A stretch of DNA of 41,110 nt from Gemmatimonadota bacterium (GCA_007126575.1 SLBA01000134.1:1-41110), one strand, 5' to 3'. Shown: positions 25,822 through 35,662, counted from the first letter of the stretch. Numbers and translations are program-made. Notes: generated from the sequence alone by a model not told the origin.

Positions 25822-27831
25822 TCAGCTCGCGGTGCGCGGCGCGGGCGCATCGCCGGGCTTCGACGTGGACCGACCCCCGATGGAGCGCGACGCGACCCAT
25901 CCCTCGAGAAGCAGAAGCAGGAGGGCCGCCAGGACGAGGGGGAGGGCGACCTCGCGACCCCGTCGATCGGGTAGAATGGCCCGGGTCCAGCGGGCGCCCG
26001 CCGGGGCCGGCTCGACCGAGGCGCCGAGCCGGGCAGCGGCATCGACGGGGGAGAGGCCGTCGGAGCCCCGAACGGCCGGCTCCGGGATCTGGACCGCCAA
26101 CGGTCGGATCGGGTCGCCATCGGCGTCGAGGATCTCGTGGAGCCCCGGCTGCCCCGTATCGACGAGGCGCCCCAGGCCGGCGGTGGGGTGCCGCGTGCCG
26201 TCGGGCCGTCGGACCGCGACTGTCCCCTCGGGGAGGGCGAAGGGCGCCCCCGCGGGGTGGCCGGTCGTGGGCCCCCCGGCATCGACCGGGCCTTCGGGGG
26301 TGAGGAGCCGATCGAGGAAGGGGATCATTGCCGCACTCAGGGGGAGGTCCGACTGATCCGGGTGCAGCGAACTCGCCAGGAGGACGAGGGGGCCGCCGGG
26401 CGCCTCCATGATCCGTGTGCGCACCAGCCAGGGGCTGCCATTGTCGCGGAGGAGCTCGACCCCCGACGCGCTGCCGACGGGCACCAGTCGGTAGCGCAGC
26501 GAGACCTCGACGCCCTCGAGGCTCGGCGGGTACCCGGGAGCCGCGACGAGGGTGGAGCGGGCCTCCGGGCGATCCAGCTCGAGCCGCCAGGGGACGCCCC
26601 ACCCTTCGAGGACCCGGTTGAAGGCCGGCAGGAGCGCCGGGTCGTCGGGAGGGGTGACGACCCGGGTGACTCCCGACGACGCGGGCTCCGGCAGGCCCCC
26701 CGAGGCCAGCGGGGAGCCCGGCAGGAGGAGGATCTCGGCGCCCGCCGAACCGATGGGCAGCAGGCGGATGCGGCCGGCACTCTCGAGGGTGCTCAGCGCC
26801 TCGTCGAGGAATGGATGTGGCTCGGCGGGGGTGCTCACGACCGGAGGCGGACGGATCGCCGCCGCGAACTCCCGGCGGTCGTCGGCACGCAGGGGGTCGG
26901 GGTCGATCTCGACCACCCCCCGGACCCAGGATTCGGGCCGGGCGGGGAAGGGAAGCGATGCGAGCCCCGATGCGTCGGTTCTTCCGGCCGCGACGAGTTC
27001 ACCGTCGAGCAGGAGACGGACGGGGACCTCCGCGACCTCCTCTCCCGCGACGGTCACATCCACGGTGGATTCGTCGCCCGCCCGCGGCGGAAGGCCGCCC
27101 CCAAGGCGGACCGATGCGATCCCCCGATTCGGGGGAAGGGGCAGGCCCGGACCCTGGATCAGGATCGGGTGGGGCGTCGGGACCGGTCGGGGATCTTCGC
27201 GGTGGCCGGAGCTCTCGGGGGTGGGATCGCCAGGGGGGAGCGTTCCGGAGGCGAGCGACGAGAGGACGAGGATCTGGGTGGGTCCCCCTCCCGCCGCTTC
27301 GAGGAGTGCCGAGGCGCGCTCGAGGAGTGCCGGAAGCTCGGGGAGCACCCCGGTCGAGGAAAGGGAGCGGAGGGCCTCGCTCGCCCGGTCCGCATCGAGG
27401 GGTGGAGAGGCCCTCCACGGCTCGCCCCCGGCAACGACCCACACCCGATCCAGCGGGCCGAGCGCTTCGAGCGCCTCGGCGCCCCGGCGCACCAGGTGGT
27501 CGAGCACCCGCTCTCCGTCGACGATCGCGCCGCTGTGCACTCCGTTGTCGACCACGATCACGAAGGATGCGGGGGGGTGATCCCCGCTTCCCAGCGGGAG
27601 GACGAGCCGGGCCGCGGCCAGTACCAGGAGGGCGAGGGCGGCCAGGCGAAGCGCCAGGAGTAGGAGCTGCTGGATGCGCAGGGTGCGGCTTCGGGCCTCG
27701 ACCGTTCGGGCCAGGTAGCGGAGCGCTGGAAAGCTCCGGGTGCGGGGGTCCTCGCGGCGGAGGAGGTGGACCAGGAGGGGTACCGCGAGGGAGACCGCCG
27801 CGAGCAGGAGGAGGGGGGCCAGGAAGGCCAT
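25822..27831 (-). CDS. BatA-domain membrane protein (aerotolerance-regulator N-terminal type)
   Basis: 669 residues. The N-terminus has the double-helix BatA signature: a first membrane segment (FLAPLLLLAAVSLAVPLLVHLL), the 'R-x-x-FPALRYL' element and a second segment near 55-80. A von Willebrand-like domain with VVDNG (about 90-200) lacks a clear intact DxSxS metal site. A long Pro/Gly-rich extracytoplasmic region follows, and one C-terminal membrane helix ends the protein (about 625-645). It resembles the long BatA-domain proteins adjacent to DUF58 genes in Bacteroidota and Gemmatimonadota. It starts four bases after the DUF58 stop. Function inferred to be envelope-related, not demonstrated. 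Confidence 0.8.
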   Translation of the reverse strand: MAFLAPLLLLAAVSLAVPLLVHLLRREDPRTRSFPALRYLARTVEARSRTLRIQQLLLLALRLAALALLVLAAARLVLPLGSGDHPPASFVIVVDNGVHSGAIVDGERVLDHLVRRGAEALEALGPLDRVWVVAGGEPWRASPPLDADRASEALRSLSSTGVLPELPALLERASALLEAAGGGPTQILVLSSLASGTLPPGDPTPESSGHREDPRPVPTPHPILIQGPGLPLPPNRGIASVRLGGGLPPRAGDESTVDVTVAGEEVAEVPVRLLLDGELVAAGRTDASGLASLPFPARPESWVRGVVEIDPDPLRADDRREFAAAIRPPPVVSTPAEPHPFLDEALSTLESAGRIRLLPIGSAGAEILLLPGSPLASGGLPEPASSGVTRVVTPPDDPALLPAFNRVLEGWGVPWRLELDRPEARSTLVAAPGYPPSLEGVEVSLRYRLVPVGSASGVELLRDNGSPWLVRTRIMEAPGGPLVLLASSLHPDQSDLPLSAAMIPFLDRLLTPEGPVDAGGPTTGHPAGAPFALPEGTVAVRRPDGTRHPTAGLGRLVDTGQPGLHEILDADGDPIRPLAVQIPEPAVRGSDGLSPVDAAARLGASVEPAPAGARWTRAILPDRRGREVALPLVLAALLLLLLEGWVASRSIGGRSTSKPGDAPAPRTAS

Positions 27832-27835
27832 CTCG

Positions 27836-28768
27836 TCAGCGCCGGGCCCGGGAGCGAAGGAGATCGCGGAGCGCCGGTCCGAAGGGCCGAGAGGTGTCGG
27901 CGATCAGGTAGTCGACTCCTGCCGGGACCAGCGCTCGCCGCCACTCGAGGAGCGCCGAATCGACGGCTTCGCGGTAGGCGGCGCGGACCTCGCCCACCGG
28001 CACCTGGAGTTCGTCGCCGGTCTCGGGATCGCGGTAGCGGAGCGTTCCGGTCCCCTCGAGCTCCCGCTCCCCGGGATCGAGCAGGTGCAGGACCACGACC
28101 TGGTGGCCCCGATGCGCCAGGTACCGGAGGGCGGTGGCGGTCTCCGAAGCGTCCATCAGGAGGTCGGAGATGAGGATCACCATGCCGGGGCGGCGCAGGC
28201 GGAGCGCGGACTCCCGCAGCACGCCTTCGGCGCGGGACTCCCCCCGGGCCTCGAGGGAGGCGACGCGACGAAGGAATTCGGCCTGGTGACGGCCTCCCCC
28301 GCGAGCGGGGAGCCACTCGCGGGTCTCGTGGTCGAAGGGTCCCAGCCCGACGCGGTCTCCCTGGCGAAAGAGCAGGAGGCCGAGCGCGGCCGCCATGAGC
28401 TTGCCGTACCAGAGCTTGGTCGGAAGGCTCTCGGGGTCAGAGCTCCAGGCCATCGATCCGCTCACGTCGAGGAGGATGTAGGCGCCCAGGTGCGTGTCTT
28501 CTTCGAACTGTTTGACGAAGAAGCGGTCGGAGCGCCCGACCATCCGCCAGTCGACGTGCCGGAGGTCGTCGCCCGGCTGATAGGCGCGCAGTTCGGCGAA
28601 TTCGGCAGAGAGACCCCGCCGGGGCGAGCGGTGCACGCCCAGCAGAAAGCCGTCGACCACGCGCTTCGAAATCACTTCGAGCCCGCCCAGCTGCGCCAGG
28701 TCGGCCGGGCTCAGCAGGTCGGCGCGGCGAACGACATCGGGGGGTGCGGTGGGGGAGGGGGAGGGCAT
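27836..28768 (-). CDS. DUF58 protein (von Willebrand-like domain)
   Basis: 310 residues from ATG 28768. The DUF58 hallmark GxxxxxxRGxSxEFxExRxYxxGDDxRxxDW is present as separate elements: [14 protein letters not shown] and [22 protein letters not shown] gives the MIDAS DxSxS motif of a VWA fold, and the C-terminal half ([19 protein letters not shown]) completes it. DUF58 proteins usually work with MoxR AAA+ ATPases; none is encoded here. The frame is open further upstream, but that part lies inside the preceding gene. Only 11 bases separate it from the barrel-like gene before it. Confidence 0.88.
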   Translation of the reverse strand: MPSPSPTAPPDVVRRADLLSPADLAQLGGLEVISKRVVDGFLLGVHRSPRRGLSAEFAELRAYQPGDDLRHVDWRMVGRSDRFFVKQFEEDTHLGAYILLDVSGSMAWSSDPESLPTKLWYGKLMAAALGLLLFRQGDRVGLGPFDHETREWLPARGGGRHQAEFLRRVASLEARGESRAEGVLRESALRLRRPGMVILISDLLMDASETATALRYLAHRGHQVVVLHLLDPGERELEGTGTLRYRDPETGDELQVPVGEVRAAYREAVDSALLEWRRALVPAGVDYLIADTSRPFGPALRDLLRSRARR

Positions 28769-28779
28769 GGATCCGGGGG

Positions 28780-29841
28780 TCAGGGCAGGCCGAAGCCCAC
28801 CTTGACCGCGAAGGTGTCGAAGTCCCCGGCGGTGTACACGCCCGACAGGTTCATGAAGAGGAGCTGCAGGCGGAAGCCGGCCCCGAGCGCCGTCGTGGTG
28901 TCGAGATCCGACCGGAAGCGAACCGTGGTCCCGTCGGCGGGCAGTCCGGGGAGGCCTTCCGGGTTCCGGACCTCGTACTCGACGTCGACCGCCGACCGGC
29001 GAAGGCCCGCGGTGCCGAAGAGGGTGAGTGGCCCGATGCCCCTCCCCATCAGGAGCCAGCCTTCCGATGCAGTGGCGTCCACCAGGGAGCCGATCTGGAA
29101 CTCCTGCCGACCGATTCCGGCAGAGATGTCGAGTGGGGACGAGAACCACTGGCTGAGCGTGTGCTGGATCCCCCAGCCGCGGGCTCCCACCTTGCCGACT
29201 TCGGAGTTGACCTGGACCGTCGGGAGGTAGCGAAGCGAGATCTCGGTTCCGAGTCCCACCCCGACCGAGAGGCCGAGAATCGCCGTGGGAACCGCCCGCA
29301 GGTCGAGTCCTTCGGGCATCGAGATCCGGTAGTCGTCGGGGTTCTCGCCCGCCGCGATCAGGTCGTCGCGGAAGGCTCCCCGGGGCTTCAGGACCAGTCC
29401 GGGCCCCTCTCCCAGGGCGGACGGAGTGCGCAGGGAGCCGTCGGGATCGGCCGACTGGTAGGGGTCGGTGTAGAGTCGCTCGGTTCCCTGGGGAGATCTC
29501 CAGCGGACCGTGTCGGGGAGCGCGACCAGGAACTCCCTCGCCGAGGCGTCGGGGATCGCACCGAGCACGCGGATGCTGAGATCGAACGAGAGGGCATCGC
29601 GCGCGCTGGGGGAGTCGAAAATCCCCCCTGTGAGCGCAAAGTTGAGGCCGTCGGAGAGGGGGCTGAGATACCCTTCCGCGTTGGCGCCGACGAGCGATCG
29701 GATCTCGTCCTCGAGCGACTGCGCCCGAAGCTCCGAGCCTGCGAACCCCGCGGCGGGCGGTGTGATCAGCAGCAGGAGCAGGAGGACGGCGCCGACGGCC
29801 ATGGCCGTGGATCGATCATCTGTGTCGCGCGGGCTTCGCAT
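28780..29841 (-). CDS. Predicted outer-membrane beta-barrel protein (DUF6588-like)
   Basis: 353 residues. ATG 29841 has GGAG five bases upstream and begins a signal peptide ([16 protein letters not shown]). After '[19 protein letters not shown]' the chain consists of alternating beta segments with many Gly, Thr and aromatic residues and ends KVGFGLP, a terminal strand like those of barrel proteins. It reminds me of the DUF6588 family of Bacteroidota and Gemmatimonadota; this is from memory. It heads the run of minus-strand genes through DUF58, BatA-like and mfd. No transport function can be assigned. Confidence 0.72.
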   Translation of the reverse strand: MRSPRDTDDRSTAMAVGAVLLLLLLITPPAAGFAGSELRAQSLEDEIRSLVGANAEGYLSPLSDGLNFALTGGIFDSPSARDALSFDLSIRVLGAIPDASAREFLVALPDTVRWRSPQGTERLYTDPYQSADPDGSLRTPSALGEGPGLVLKPRGAFRDDLIAAGENPDDYRISMPEGLDLRAVPTAILGLSVGVGLGTEISLRYLPTVQVNSEVGKVGARGWGIQHTLSQWFSSPLDISAGIGRQEFQIGSLVDATASEGWLLMGRGIGPLTLFGTAGLRRSAVDVEYEVRNPEGLPGLPADGTTVRFRSDLDTTTALGAGFRLQLLFMNLSGVYTAGDFDTFAVKVGFGLP

Positions 29842-29950
29842 GAAAACTCCGGACGTGAGTGTTCGGACACCCCTGCGAAGGCTAGCATCTCGGGCGGTAC
29901 GGGGCCAGACCGCCATGGCTCCCCGACCGCGGATCGCCGAGGGGTGCTGA

Positions 29951-29980
29951 TTGATCCTCGATCCCGCCTCCGGTTATGTT
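29951..29980 (+). promoter_or_regulatory. Possible lepA promoter
   Basis: TTGATC (29951-29956), 18 bases, then TATGTT (29975-29980), about 85 bases before the lepA GTG in the divergent gap with the barrel-protein gene. Each box matches four or so of six consensus bases. Confidence 0.4.
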
Positions 29981-30063
29981 TCCCATTCGTCGGAGGCTTC
30001 CGGAGGTGCCCGGGAGTGGCCGGCGACCCGTCGAGACCTTTCGCCGCTCTTCCCCCGGATCCC

Positions 30064-31863
30064 GTGCACACCGACCACATTCGCAACTTCTGCATCGTAG
30101 CCCACATCGACCACGGAAAGTCGACCCTCGCGGACCGGCTCCTCGAGGCCACGGGTGCCCTGGATTCCCGAGCCATGCGGGAACAGGTCCTCGACTCCAA
30201 CGAGCTGGAGCGCGAGCGTGGGATCACGATCAAGCTGCACGCGGTCCGGATGGAGTACACGGCGGAGTCGGGCGAGGAGTACCAGCTGAATCTGATCGAC
30301 ACACCGGGGCACGTGGACTTCACCTACGAGGTGTCCCGGTCGCTGATGGCCTGCGAGGGCGCGCTTCTGATTGTCGACGCCAGTCAGGGAGTGCAGGCGC
30401 AGACCCTCTCGAATCTCTTCCTGGCGATGGATGCGGGGCTCGAGATCATTCCGGTCCTGAACAAGATCGACCTGCCCGGTGCGGAGCCCGAGAAGCGACT
30501 CGAGGAGCTGGTCGACCTGCTGGGCGTCGAGCCTGAGTCGATCCTCATGGCCAGCGCCAAGGACGGAATCGGGATCGGCCCGATCCTCGAGGCGGTCGTC
30601 GAACGAGTCCCCGCTCCGAAGGGGGACCCGGACGCACCCCTGCGTGCCCTGATCTTCGACTCGTACTACGACAAGTACCAGGGCGCGGTACCCTCGATCC
30701 GGGTGGTCGACGGCACCCTCCGCCCGGGAATGACGATCGCGTTTGGCGCCCGCCCGGAGACCTACGAGGTGGCCGAGGTCGGCTACCAGCGGCTGAAGCG
30801 CTTTCCGCAGGCCGAGCTCGGACCGGGCGAGGTGGGATACCTGCTCGCTGCCGTCAAGGAGGTCTCGCACACCCGGGTCGGGGACACGATCCTCGACCAC
30901 GAGAACCGCGCGACCGACCTCCTGCCCGGCTACCAGGAGGTCCGCCCGATGGTATTCGCGGGGCTCTATCCGACGAACTCCGACGAATACGAGGACCTGC
31001 GCGAGGCGCTGGATCGACTCAAGCTGAACGACGCCGCCCTGCAGTACGAGCCCGAGACCTCGGCGGCGCTGGGATTCGGCTTCCGGTGTGGGTTCCTGGG
31101 GCTGCTTCACATGGAGATCGTGCAGGAGCGGCTGGACCGGGAGTTCGGGGTGGACCTGATCACCACCGTCCCCAACGTGAAGTACGACGTGAAGCTGACC
31201 GATGGATCCACCCTGACGGTCGAGACCCCCACGAAGCTCCCCGACCCCGGGCGGATCGTGTCGGTCAGCGAGCCCTTCGTCGACGCCCGGATCATGTGCC
31301 CCTCCGAGTATATCGGGAATGTTCAGAAGCTGGCGCACGAGCGGCGCGGGGTCTTCAACGGGATGCAGTACCTGGATCCGCAGAGGGTCGAGATCCAGTT
31401 CGAGCTTCCCCTCGCCGAGATCGTCCTCGACTTCTACGACAAGCTGAAGAGCGGGACCCGCGGCTACGCGGCATTCGACTACGAGTTCAAGGAGTACAGG
31501 GCGGATCGCCTGGTCCGACTCGACATCCTGGTCAACGGGGACCCCGTCGACGCCTTCTCGGTGATCATCCACGAGGACAAGGCCGAGAGCCACGGCCGGG
31601 AGCTGGTCAAGCGGCTTCGGGAGCTGATCCCCCGGCAGCAGTTCGATGTCGCCCTGCAGGCGGCGATCGGAAACCGGATCGTCGCCCGCGAGAATGTGAA
31701 GGCCGTGCGCAAGAACGTGACCGCGAAGTGCTACGGCGGAGACATCACCAGGAAGCGCAAGCTGCTCGAGAAGCAGAAGGAGGGGAAGAAGCGGATGAAG
31801 CAGGTGGGCTCCGTCGAGATCCCCCAGGAGGCCTTCCTGGCCGTCCTCTCGCTCGGTGATTGA
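30064..31863 (+). CDS. lepA: Elongation factor 4 (LepA)
   Basis: 599 residues, the usual length. A ribosome-associated translational GTPase that back-translocates or helps assemble ribosomes. G1 [10 protein letters not shown]2 RGITI, G3 DTPGH, G4 NKID and G5 SAK are all present, followed by domain II, domains III and V and the LepA-specific C-terminal domain ([13 protein letters not shown], then a Lys/Arg-rich end with [14 protein letters not shown]). GTG 30064 matches the family N-terminus ([10 protein letters not shown]). A GTG at 30016 with GGAGG nine bases before it is an alternative adding 16 residues. The stop overlaps the kinase start by eight bases. Confidence 0.97.
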   Translation: MHTDHIRNFCIVAHIDHGKSTLADRLLEATGALDSRAMREQVLDSNELERERGITIKLHAVRMEYTAESGEEYQLNLIDTPGHVDFTYEVSRSLMACEGALLIVDASQGVQAQTLSNLFLAMDAGLEIIPVLNKIDLPGAEPEKRLEELVDLLGVEPESILMASAKDGIGIGPILEAVVERVPAPKGDPDAPLRALIFDSYYDKYQGAVPSIRVVDGTLRPGMTIAFGARPETYEVAEVGYQRLKRFPQAELGPGEVGYLLAAVKEVSHTRVGDTILDHENRATDLLPGYQEVRPMVFAGLYPTNSDEYEDLREALDRLKLNDAALQYEPETSAALGFGFRCGFLGLLHMEIVQERLDREFGVDLITTVPNVKYDVKLTDGSTLTVETPTKLPDPGRIVSVSEPFVDARIMCPSEYIGNVQKLAHERRGVFNGMQYLDPQRVEIQFELPLAEIVLDFYDKLKSGTRGYAAFDYEFKEYRADRLVRLDILVNGDPVDAFSVIIHEDKAESHGRELVKRLRELIPRQQFDVALQAAIGNRIVARENVKAVRKNVTAKCYGGDITRKRKLLEKQKEGKKRMKQVGSVEIPQEAFLAVLSLGD

Positions 31864-32878
31864 CCCCGGGCCCGAGGGTGCCGCGACGGGGCGCCGCACG
31901 CTCGGTGTGGTCGGCACCCTGGTCTGGGATACGATCCACCGGCGGGACATCGGCCAGGACTCCGTCGAGGAGTGGGGAGGGATCGGGTATTCGCTCGAGG
32001 CCCTCTCCGCCGCGGTGCCCGAGGGCTGGGAGGTCCGCCCCATCGTGAAGGTCGGCCGGGACCTGATCGAGCGCGCCCGGGGCTATCTGGGCACGATTCC
32101 CGGAGTGGACCCCCGGACGGGAATCCGAGCGGTGGACGCCCCCAACAACCGGGTGGAGCTCCACTACGCCGACGGGGGACGCCGCACCGAACACCTGTCG
32201 GGAGGCGTTCCGCCCTGGACCGCGGGAGAGCTGCTCCAGGCGGTTCGGGGGTGCGAGGCCCTCTACGTCAACTTCATCTCGGGCTTCGAGATGGACCTCG
32301 AGGCCGCGCGGGGGCTCCGCGAGGGGTTCGACGGCCCGATCTGGGCCGATCTGCATTCGCTCTTCCTGGGGGTTGGCGAGGCGGGCCTCCGGGTCCCCCA
32401 GCCGCTGGCGCAGGTCGGAGAGTGGCTGCGCAGCTTCCACGCCGTCCAGATGAACGAGTCGGAATTCGAGCTCATGGCGGCCGGGGGCAGCGATCCGAAT
32501 GCGCTGGCGGCACGTGCCGTCGGGAGGGACCTGGGGCTGATCGTGGTGACCCTCGGGGATCGGGGGGCCGCCTACGTGAGGGACTCCGAGCTCCCCGACG
32601 ATCCGCTCGTGTGGCCCGGCCGCTGGACCGGGCTGACGCCGGCCGGACAGGCCCTGCCGGGTCGTGTCGAGGGTCGTCCCCACGAGGGGCCCGGCGACCC
32701 TACGGGTTGTGGAGACGTGTGGGGTGCGACCACCTTTGCTCGGCTCCTGGCCGGTGACGGCCTCGATGGGGCGATTCGACGCGCGAACCGGATGGCTGCA
32801 CTCAACGTCGGACACCGGGGCGCCGGGGGACTCCACCACCACCTGCAGGGTCGCGTGCACCCGGGAAGGGATCGATGA
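31856..32878 (+). CDS. PfkB-family carbohydrate kinase-like protein
   Basis: 340 residues from GTG 31856. Ribokinase-fold features: GTLVWDTI near the N-terminus, a GGIGYSLE element in the position of the GGxxxN sugar site, a DLHS segment, NESEF (the N-x-x-E magnesium motif), VVTLGDRGA, and [12 protein letters not shown], in which Asp287 is the catalytic base of the GAGD motif. The substrate-binding glycines are altered, so substrate is unclear. Overlapping lepA upstream and the STAS-HATPase gene downstream, it seems always co-translated with both. Sugar, nucleoside or adenosine-kinase-like activity are all possible. Confidence 0.82.
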   Translation: MIDPGPEGAATGRRTLGVVGTLVWDTIHRRDIGQDSVEEWGGIGYSLEALSAAVPEGWEVRPIVKVGRDLIERARGYLGTIPGVDPRTGIRAVDAPNNRVELHYADGGRRTEHLSGGVPPWTAGELLQAVRGCEALYVNFISGFEMDLEAARGLREGFDGPIWADLHSLFLGVGEAGLRVPQPLAQVGEWLRSFHAVQMNESEFELMAAGGSDPNALAARAVGRDLGLIVVTLGDRGAAYVRDSELPDDPLVWPGRWTGLTPAGQALPGRVEGRPHEGPGDPTGCGDVWGATTFARLLAGDGLDGAIRRANRMAALNVGHRGAGGLHHHLQGRVHPGRDR

Positions 32879-33771
32879 AGGTTCTGGAACTCCCATCCTC
32901 CCTGGACTACCGGGGAATCGAGGAGCTGATGGCCAGGGCCGTCTCGGCGGAGCCGGACAAGCTCCTCCTCGACGGGCGGCGCACCCGGTTCGTGGATCCG
33001 GCCGGGATGATCGGCCTGCTGGGTGTGGGCCGCTTCCTGCGGAATCGAGGAGCCGAGCGCGTGCGGCTCCAGATGGACCCGGCCGCCGAGGTCGCCGGCT
33101 ACCTGGCGCGCATGGGGTTCTACCGGGCATCCGAGGGGATTCTCGAGTTCGATACTCCCCCGGAACGGGCGCGAGGCCGGAGCTCCGACGTCCTTCTCGA
33201 GATCACGTCGATCGCCGAGAACCAGGACGTTCACGCCCTCGTGGAGCACCTGCAGGAGCGGGCCGGGTCGATCCTCTCGAAGACGCTCCACTACCCCCCC
33301 TCGGCGGTGGTCCAGTTCTCGGTGATCCTGTCGGAGGTCTGTCAGAACATTCTGGAGCATGCCGGGGCACCCGGCTGGGTGGCCGCCCAGACGTACCAGT
33401 GGTCCCGTCGGCTCGGACGGCAGGTCCTCGTGATCGCGGTCGGCGACCTGGGCCGAGGGTTCAGGGGGTCGCTCGAATCCGAGCACGCGGGGCGCTTCGG
33501 AGCGCGGTGGAGCGATTCGACCGCCCTCGAGGCCGCCTTCATCCACGGCCTCACCCGCTTCCCGGACCAGGGCCGGGGGCAGGGGATCCAGCAGATCCGC
33601 AAACAGGTGCGCCGCTGGGGTGGGGTGATCGCGGTCCGAAGTGGATCGGCGCGCATCGCCGACACCTCGGAGTGGGAGGAGTTTCCCCCGCTCGAGGAGG
33701 GCCTGGCGGACTTCCCCGGAGCATGGATCACGATCCTGCTACCCGAAGCGGATCCCGAGGGGGGGAAGTGA
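32875..33771 (+). CDS. STAS domain fused to anti-sigma-type HATPase
   Basis: 298 residues. Residues 1-95 look like a STAS fold, but the site that is Ser or Thr in SpoIIAA-like anti-anti-sigma factors reads VDPAG, with no phosphorylatable residue. Residues about 125-295 form a GHKL ATPase: N-box SEVCQNILEHA with Asn158, G1 box GDLGRGF with Asp191, G2 box RGQGIQQI. This is the architecture of SpoIIAB/RsbW kinases rather than of histidine kinases, as there is no H-box. It overlaps the kinase upstream (ATGA) and the DUF4325 gene downstream (GTGA). Its partner is probably that DUF4325 protein. No sigma factor is nearby. Confidence 0.8.
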   Translation: MKVLELPSSLDYRGIEELMARAVSAEPDKLLLDGRRTRFVDPAGMIGLLGVGRFLRNRGAERVRLQMDPAAEVAGYLARMGFYRASEGILEFDTPPERARGRSSDVLLEITSIAENQDVHALVEHLQERAGSILSKTLHYPPSAVVQFSVILSEVCQNILEHAGAPGWVAAQTYQWSRRLGRQVLVIAVGDLGRGFRGSLESEHAGRFGARWSDSTALEAAFIHGLTRFPDQGRGQGIQQIRKQVRRWGGVIAVRSGSARIADTSEWEEFPPLEEGLADFPGAWITILLPEADPEGGK

Positions 33772-34433
33772 GCGATTCCGGAGACTTCCAGCTCGATGCC
33801 TTCGCCGTCGATGTCCGGGCCCTCCTCTCGACGACCGTCGCGAGCCTCTATTCGCACCTGATCACCCGTCCCACGGGCCGGGCCGTTCGAATGGCGATCG
33901 AATCGCAGCTCGAGGAAATTCCGGGACCCGCGATCTCGATGGTCGACTTCTCGTCGGTGGCCGTGCTCGACTACTCGTGCGCCGACGAGGTGGTCGCCAA
34001 GCTCCTTCTCGGGCTCCGCGACGGGGGGGCGCTCCGGTCCGATGTCTTCGTGTGCTTCCGGGGGCTGCAGAGCTTCCACCGTGAGCCCGTCGAGGCGGTG
34101 CTGGAGCGCCATTCCCTCTACGCGGTGGTCGAGGCCGACTCCGGGGGGGCGGAGCTGATGGGACCGGTACCGGCGCCGGAGGGCGCGCTCTGGGGTGCGG
34201 TCGAGGAGGTGGGACAGGTGCCCGGCCCCCGGCTCGAAGGGTGGCTCCGCGAGAGAGGGCTCGAAGGCGCGGACCTCGAGCACCTGGTGGCCTCCCGGAG
34301 TCTCTTTCGTCATCCCTTCCGGGGCGATATCTATGCGTTGAGCGAACTCGCGGAGCTGCTCGCCGAACGACCCGGAGACCCTTCGACCCCCGAGACTCCC
34401 CCCGAACCGAATGCACGGGACCAGACGTCATGA
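33768..34433 (+). CDS. STAS-like (DUF4325) protein
   Basis: 221 residues from a GTG that overlaps the previous stop. Residues about 35-90 match the STAS-like DUF4325 pattern: R-x-T-GRAVRM, then VDFSSVAVLDYSCADEVV, a buried strand followed by a loop and a helix with a conserved D-E. The rest (about 95-221) is helical and acidic, with a possible winged-helix-like end (ADLEHLVASRSLFR, YALSELAELL). DUF4325 proteins often sit beside HATPase genes. A predicted target of the kinase-like protein upstream. The C-terminus may be a DNA- or protein-binding unit; this is inference. Confidence 0.72.
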   Translation: MSDSGDFQLDAFAVDVRALLSTTVASLYSHLITRPTGRAVRMAIESQLEEIPGPAISMVDFSSVAVLDYSCADEVVAKLLLGLRDGGALRSDVFVCFRGLQSFHREPVEAVLERHSLYAVVEADSGGAELMGPVPAPEGALWGAVEEVGQVPGPRLEGWLRERGLEGADLEHLVASRSLFRHPFRGDIYALSELAELLAERPGDPSTPETPPEPNARDQTS

Positions 34434-35662
34434 CTCTATTCTCCGACCGACCGGACCCCTCTGCCAGGCCGATCCAGGACCCCAAGGACGCGGGGCCGCG
34501 ACGCTCTCCGCATACCCTGGCGATCCATGCCGCCGGGCCCGGGCGTGGGGAAGGCGCTCCGGTCGTGCCTCCGATCGTCCAGTCGGCGACCTTCCACGGT
34601 GGAGATCCCGAGGACCGCGACGAACTCCGCTACACCCGGTATGGTAACAACCCGAACCAGCTCCTCGTCGGCCGGAAGGTGGCCGCCCTGGAAGGTGCGG
34701 AAGATGGCCTCCTACTGGCCAGCGGGATGGCGGCGATCTCGCTGACGCTCCTCGCTCTCGTGCGCAGCGGGGATCACCTGGTGGCCTCGGACCGGCTCTA
34801 TGGGGCGACGCGGACCTTCATGGAGCGGGAGCTGCCCCGCCGGGGGGTCGAGGTGACCTTCGTGGACGCCGAGCACCCGCGCGGCTGGCGCAAGGCCCTT
34901 CGGCCCGAAACCCGCGGGATCTACCTCGAGGTACCCACCAACCCCACGCTGCGCATCTTCGACCCTCGGGCGACGAGCCGACTGGCGCTCGAGCGGGGCA
35001 TTCCGCTGATCATGGATGCGACCTTCGCGACCCCGATCAACTTTCGGCCGCTGGACCATGGGGTCGACGTGGTGATTCACTCGGCCACGAAGTACCTGGG
35101 GGGCCATTCGGACCTGATCGCCGGCGTGGTCAGCGGACCCGGGGCCCTGATCGACGAGGTGAGGGGCCTGCATCGACTCTACGGACCGGCGCCGGATCCG
35201 CACATGGCATGGCTCCTCGACCGCGGACTGCGGACCCTTCCCGTTCGGATGGCGCGTCACAACGAGACCGCGGCCGCCCTCGCCGAATGGTTCGACGACC
35301 AGCCCGGGGTGGACGCGGTCCTCTACCCCCGCCATCCAAGCCACCCGGATCGGGCGCTCGCCGAGGAGCTGTTCACCGGGGGCGGGGGCATGCTCGGCGT
35401 GGTCCTCTCGGCCGGAGAGAAGGGGGCGGTCGAGTTCTGCCGTGCCCTGGAACTGGCGGCGGTGGCTCCCAGCCTCGGAGGCGTCGAGACGCTGGTGTCC
35501 CTGCCCGCGTGGACGTCGCACCGGGCCATGACCTCGGACCAGAGGATCCGGCAGGGGATCGAGCCCGGCTTCGTTCGGATCTCCGTGGGGCTCGAGGGGT
35601 TTGAAGACCTGGTGGGGGATTTTTCACGGGGGCTGTCGGCGGCACGCGCCTTCGGGGGCTGA
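34430..35662 (+). CDS. Transsulfuration PLP enzyme (cystathionine gamma-synthase/lyase family)
   Basis: 410 residues. Cys/Met-metabolism PLP family: YTRYGNNPNQ, ASGMAAISL, DRLYGATRT, EVPTNPTLRIFD, MDATFATP, and the Schiff-base lysine K221 in HSATKYLGGHSD. SLGGVETLVSLPA near the C-terminus is also typical. Candidate reactions are cystathionine synthesis or cleavage, or homocysteine or methionine gamma-lyase chemistry; sequence cannot choose. The start overlaps the DUF4325 stop (ATGA), so it is the fifth gene of the overlapping lepA unit. A six-bp dyad (35661-35676) begins at its stop and has no T-run. Confidence 0.93.
   Translation: MTLFSDRPDPSARPIQDPKDAGPRRSPHTLAIHAAGPGRGEGAPVVPPIVQSATFHGGDPEDRDELRYTRYGNNPNQLLVGRKVAALEGAEDGLLLASGMAAISLTLLALVRSGDHLVASDRLYGATRTFMERELPRRGVEVTFVDAEHPRGWRKALRPETRGIYLEVPTNPTLRIFDPRATSRLALERGIPLIMDATFATPINFRPLDHGVDVVIHSATKYLGGHSDLIAGVVSGPGALIDEVRGLHRLYGPAPDPHMAWLLDRGLRTLPVRMARHNETAAALAEWFDDQPGVDAVLYPRHPSHPDRALAEELFTGGGGMLGVVLSAGEKGAVEFCRALELAAVAPSLGGVETLVSLPAWTSHRAMTSDQRIRQGIEPGFVRISVGLEGFEDLVGDFSRGLSAARAFGG

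Noticed and set aside
28744-30063. Upstream extension of the lepA frame by 440 codons
   Set aside because: It runs antisense through the barrel and DUF58 genes; the family N-terminus begins at the GTG at 30064.
29974-32043. Long antisense frame over lepA (689 codons)
   Set aside because: A shadow of lepA, whose five G motifs are intact; the antisense translation is low-complexity.
32664-33767. Upstream extension of the DUF4325 frame
   Set aside because: It lies across the kinase and STAS-HATPase genes; the GTG at 33768 overlaps the previous stop and gives a sensible protein.
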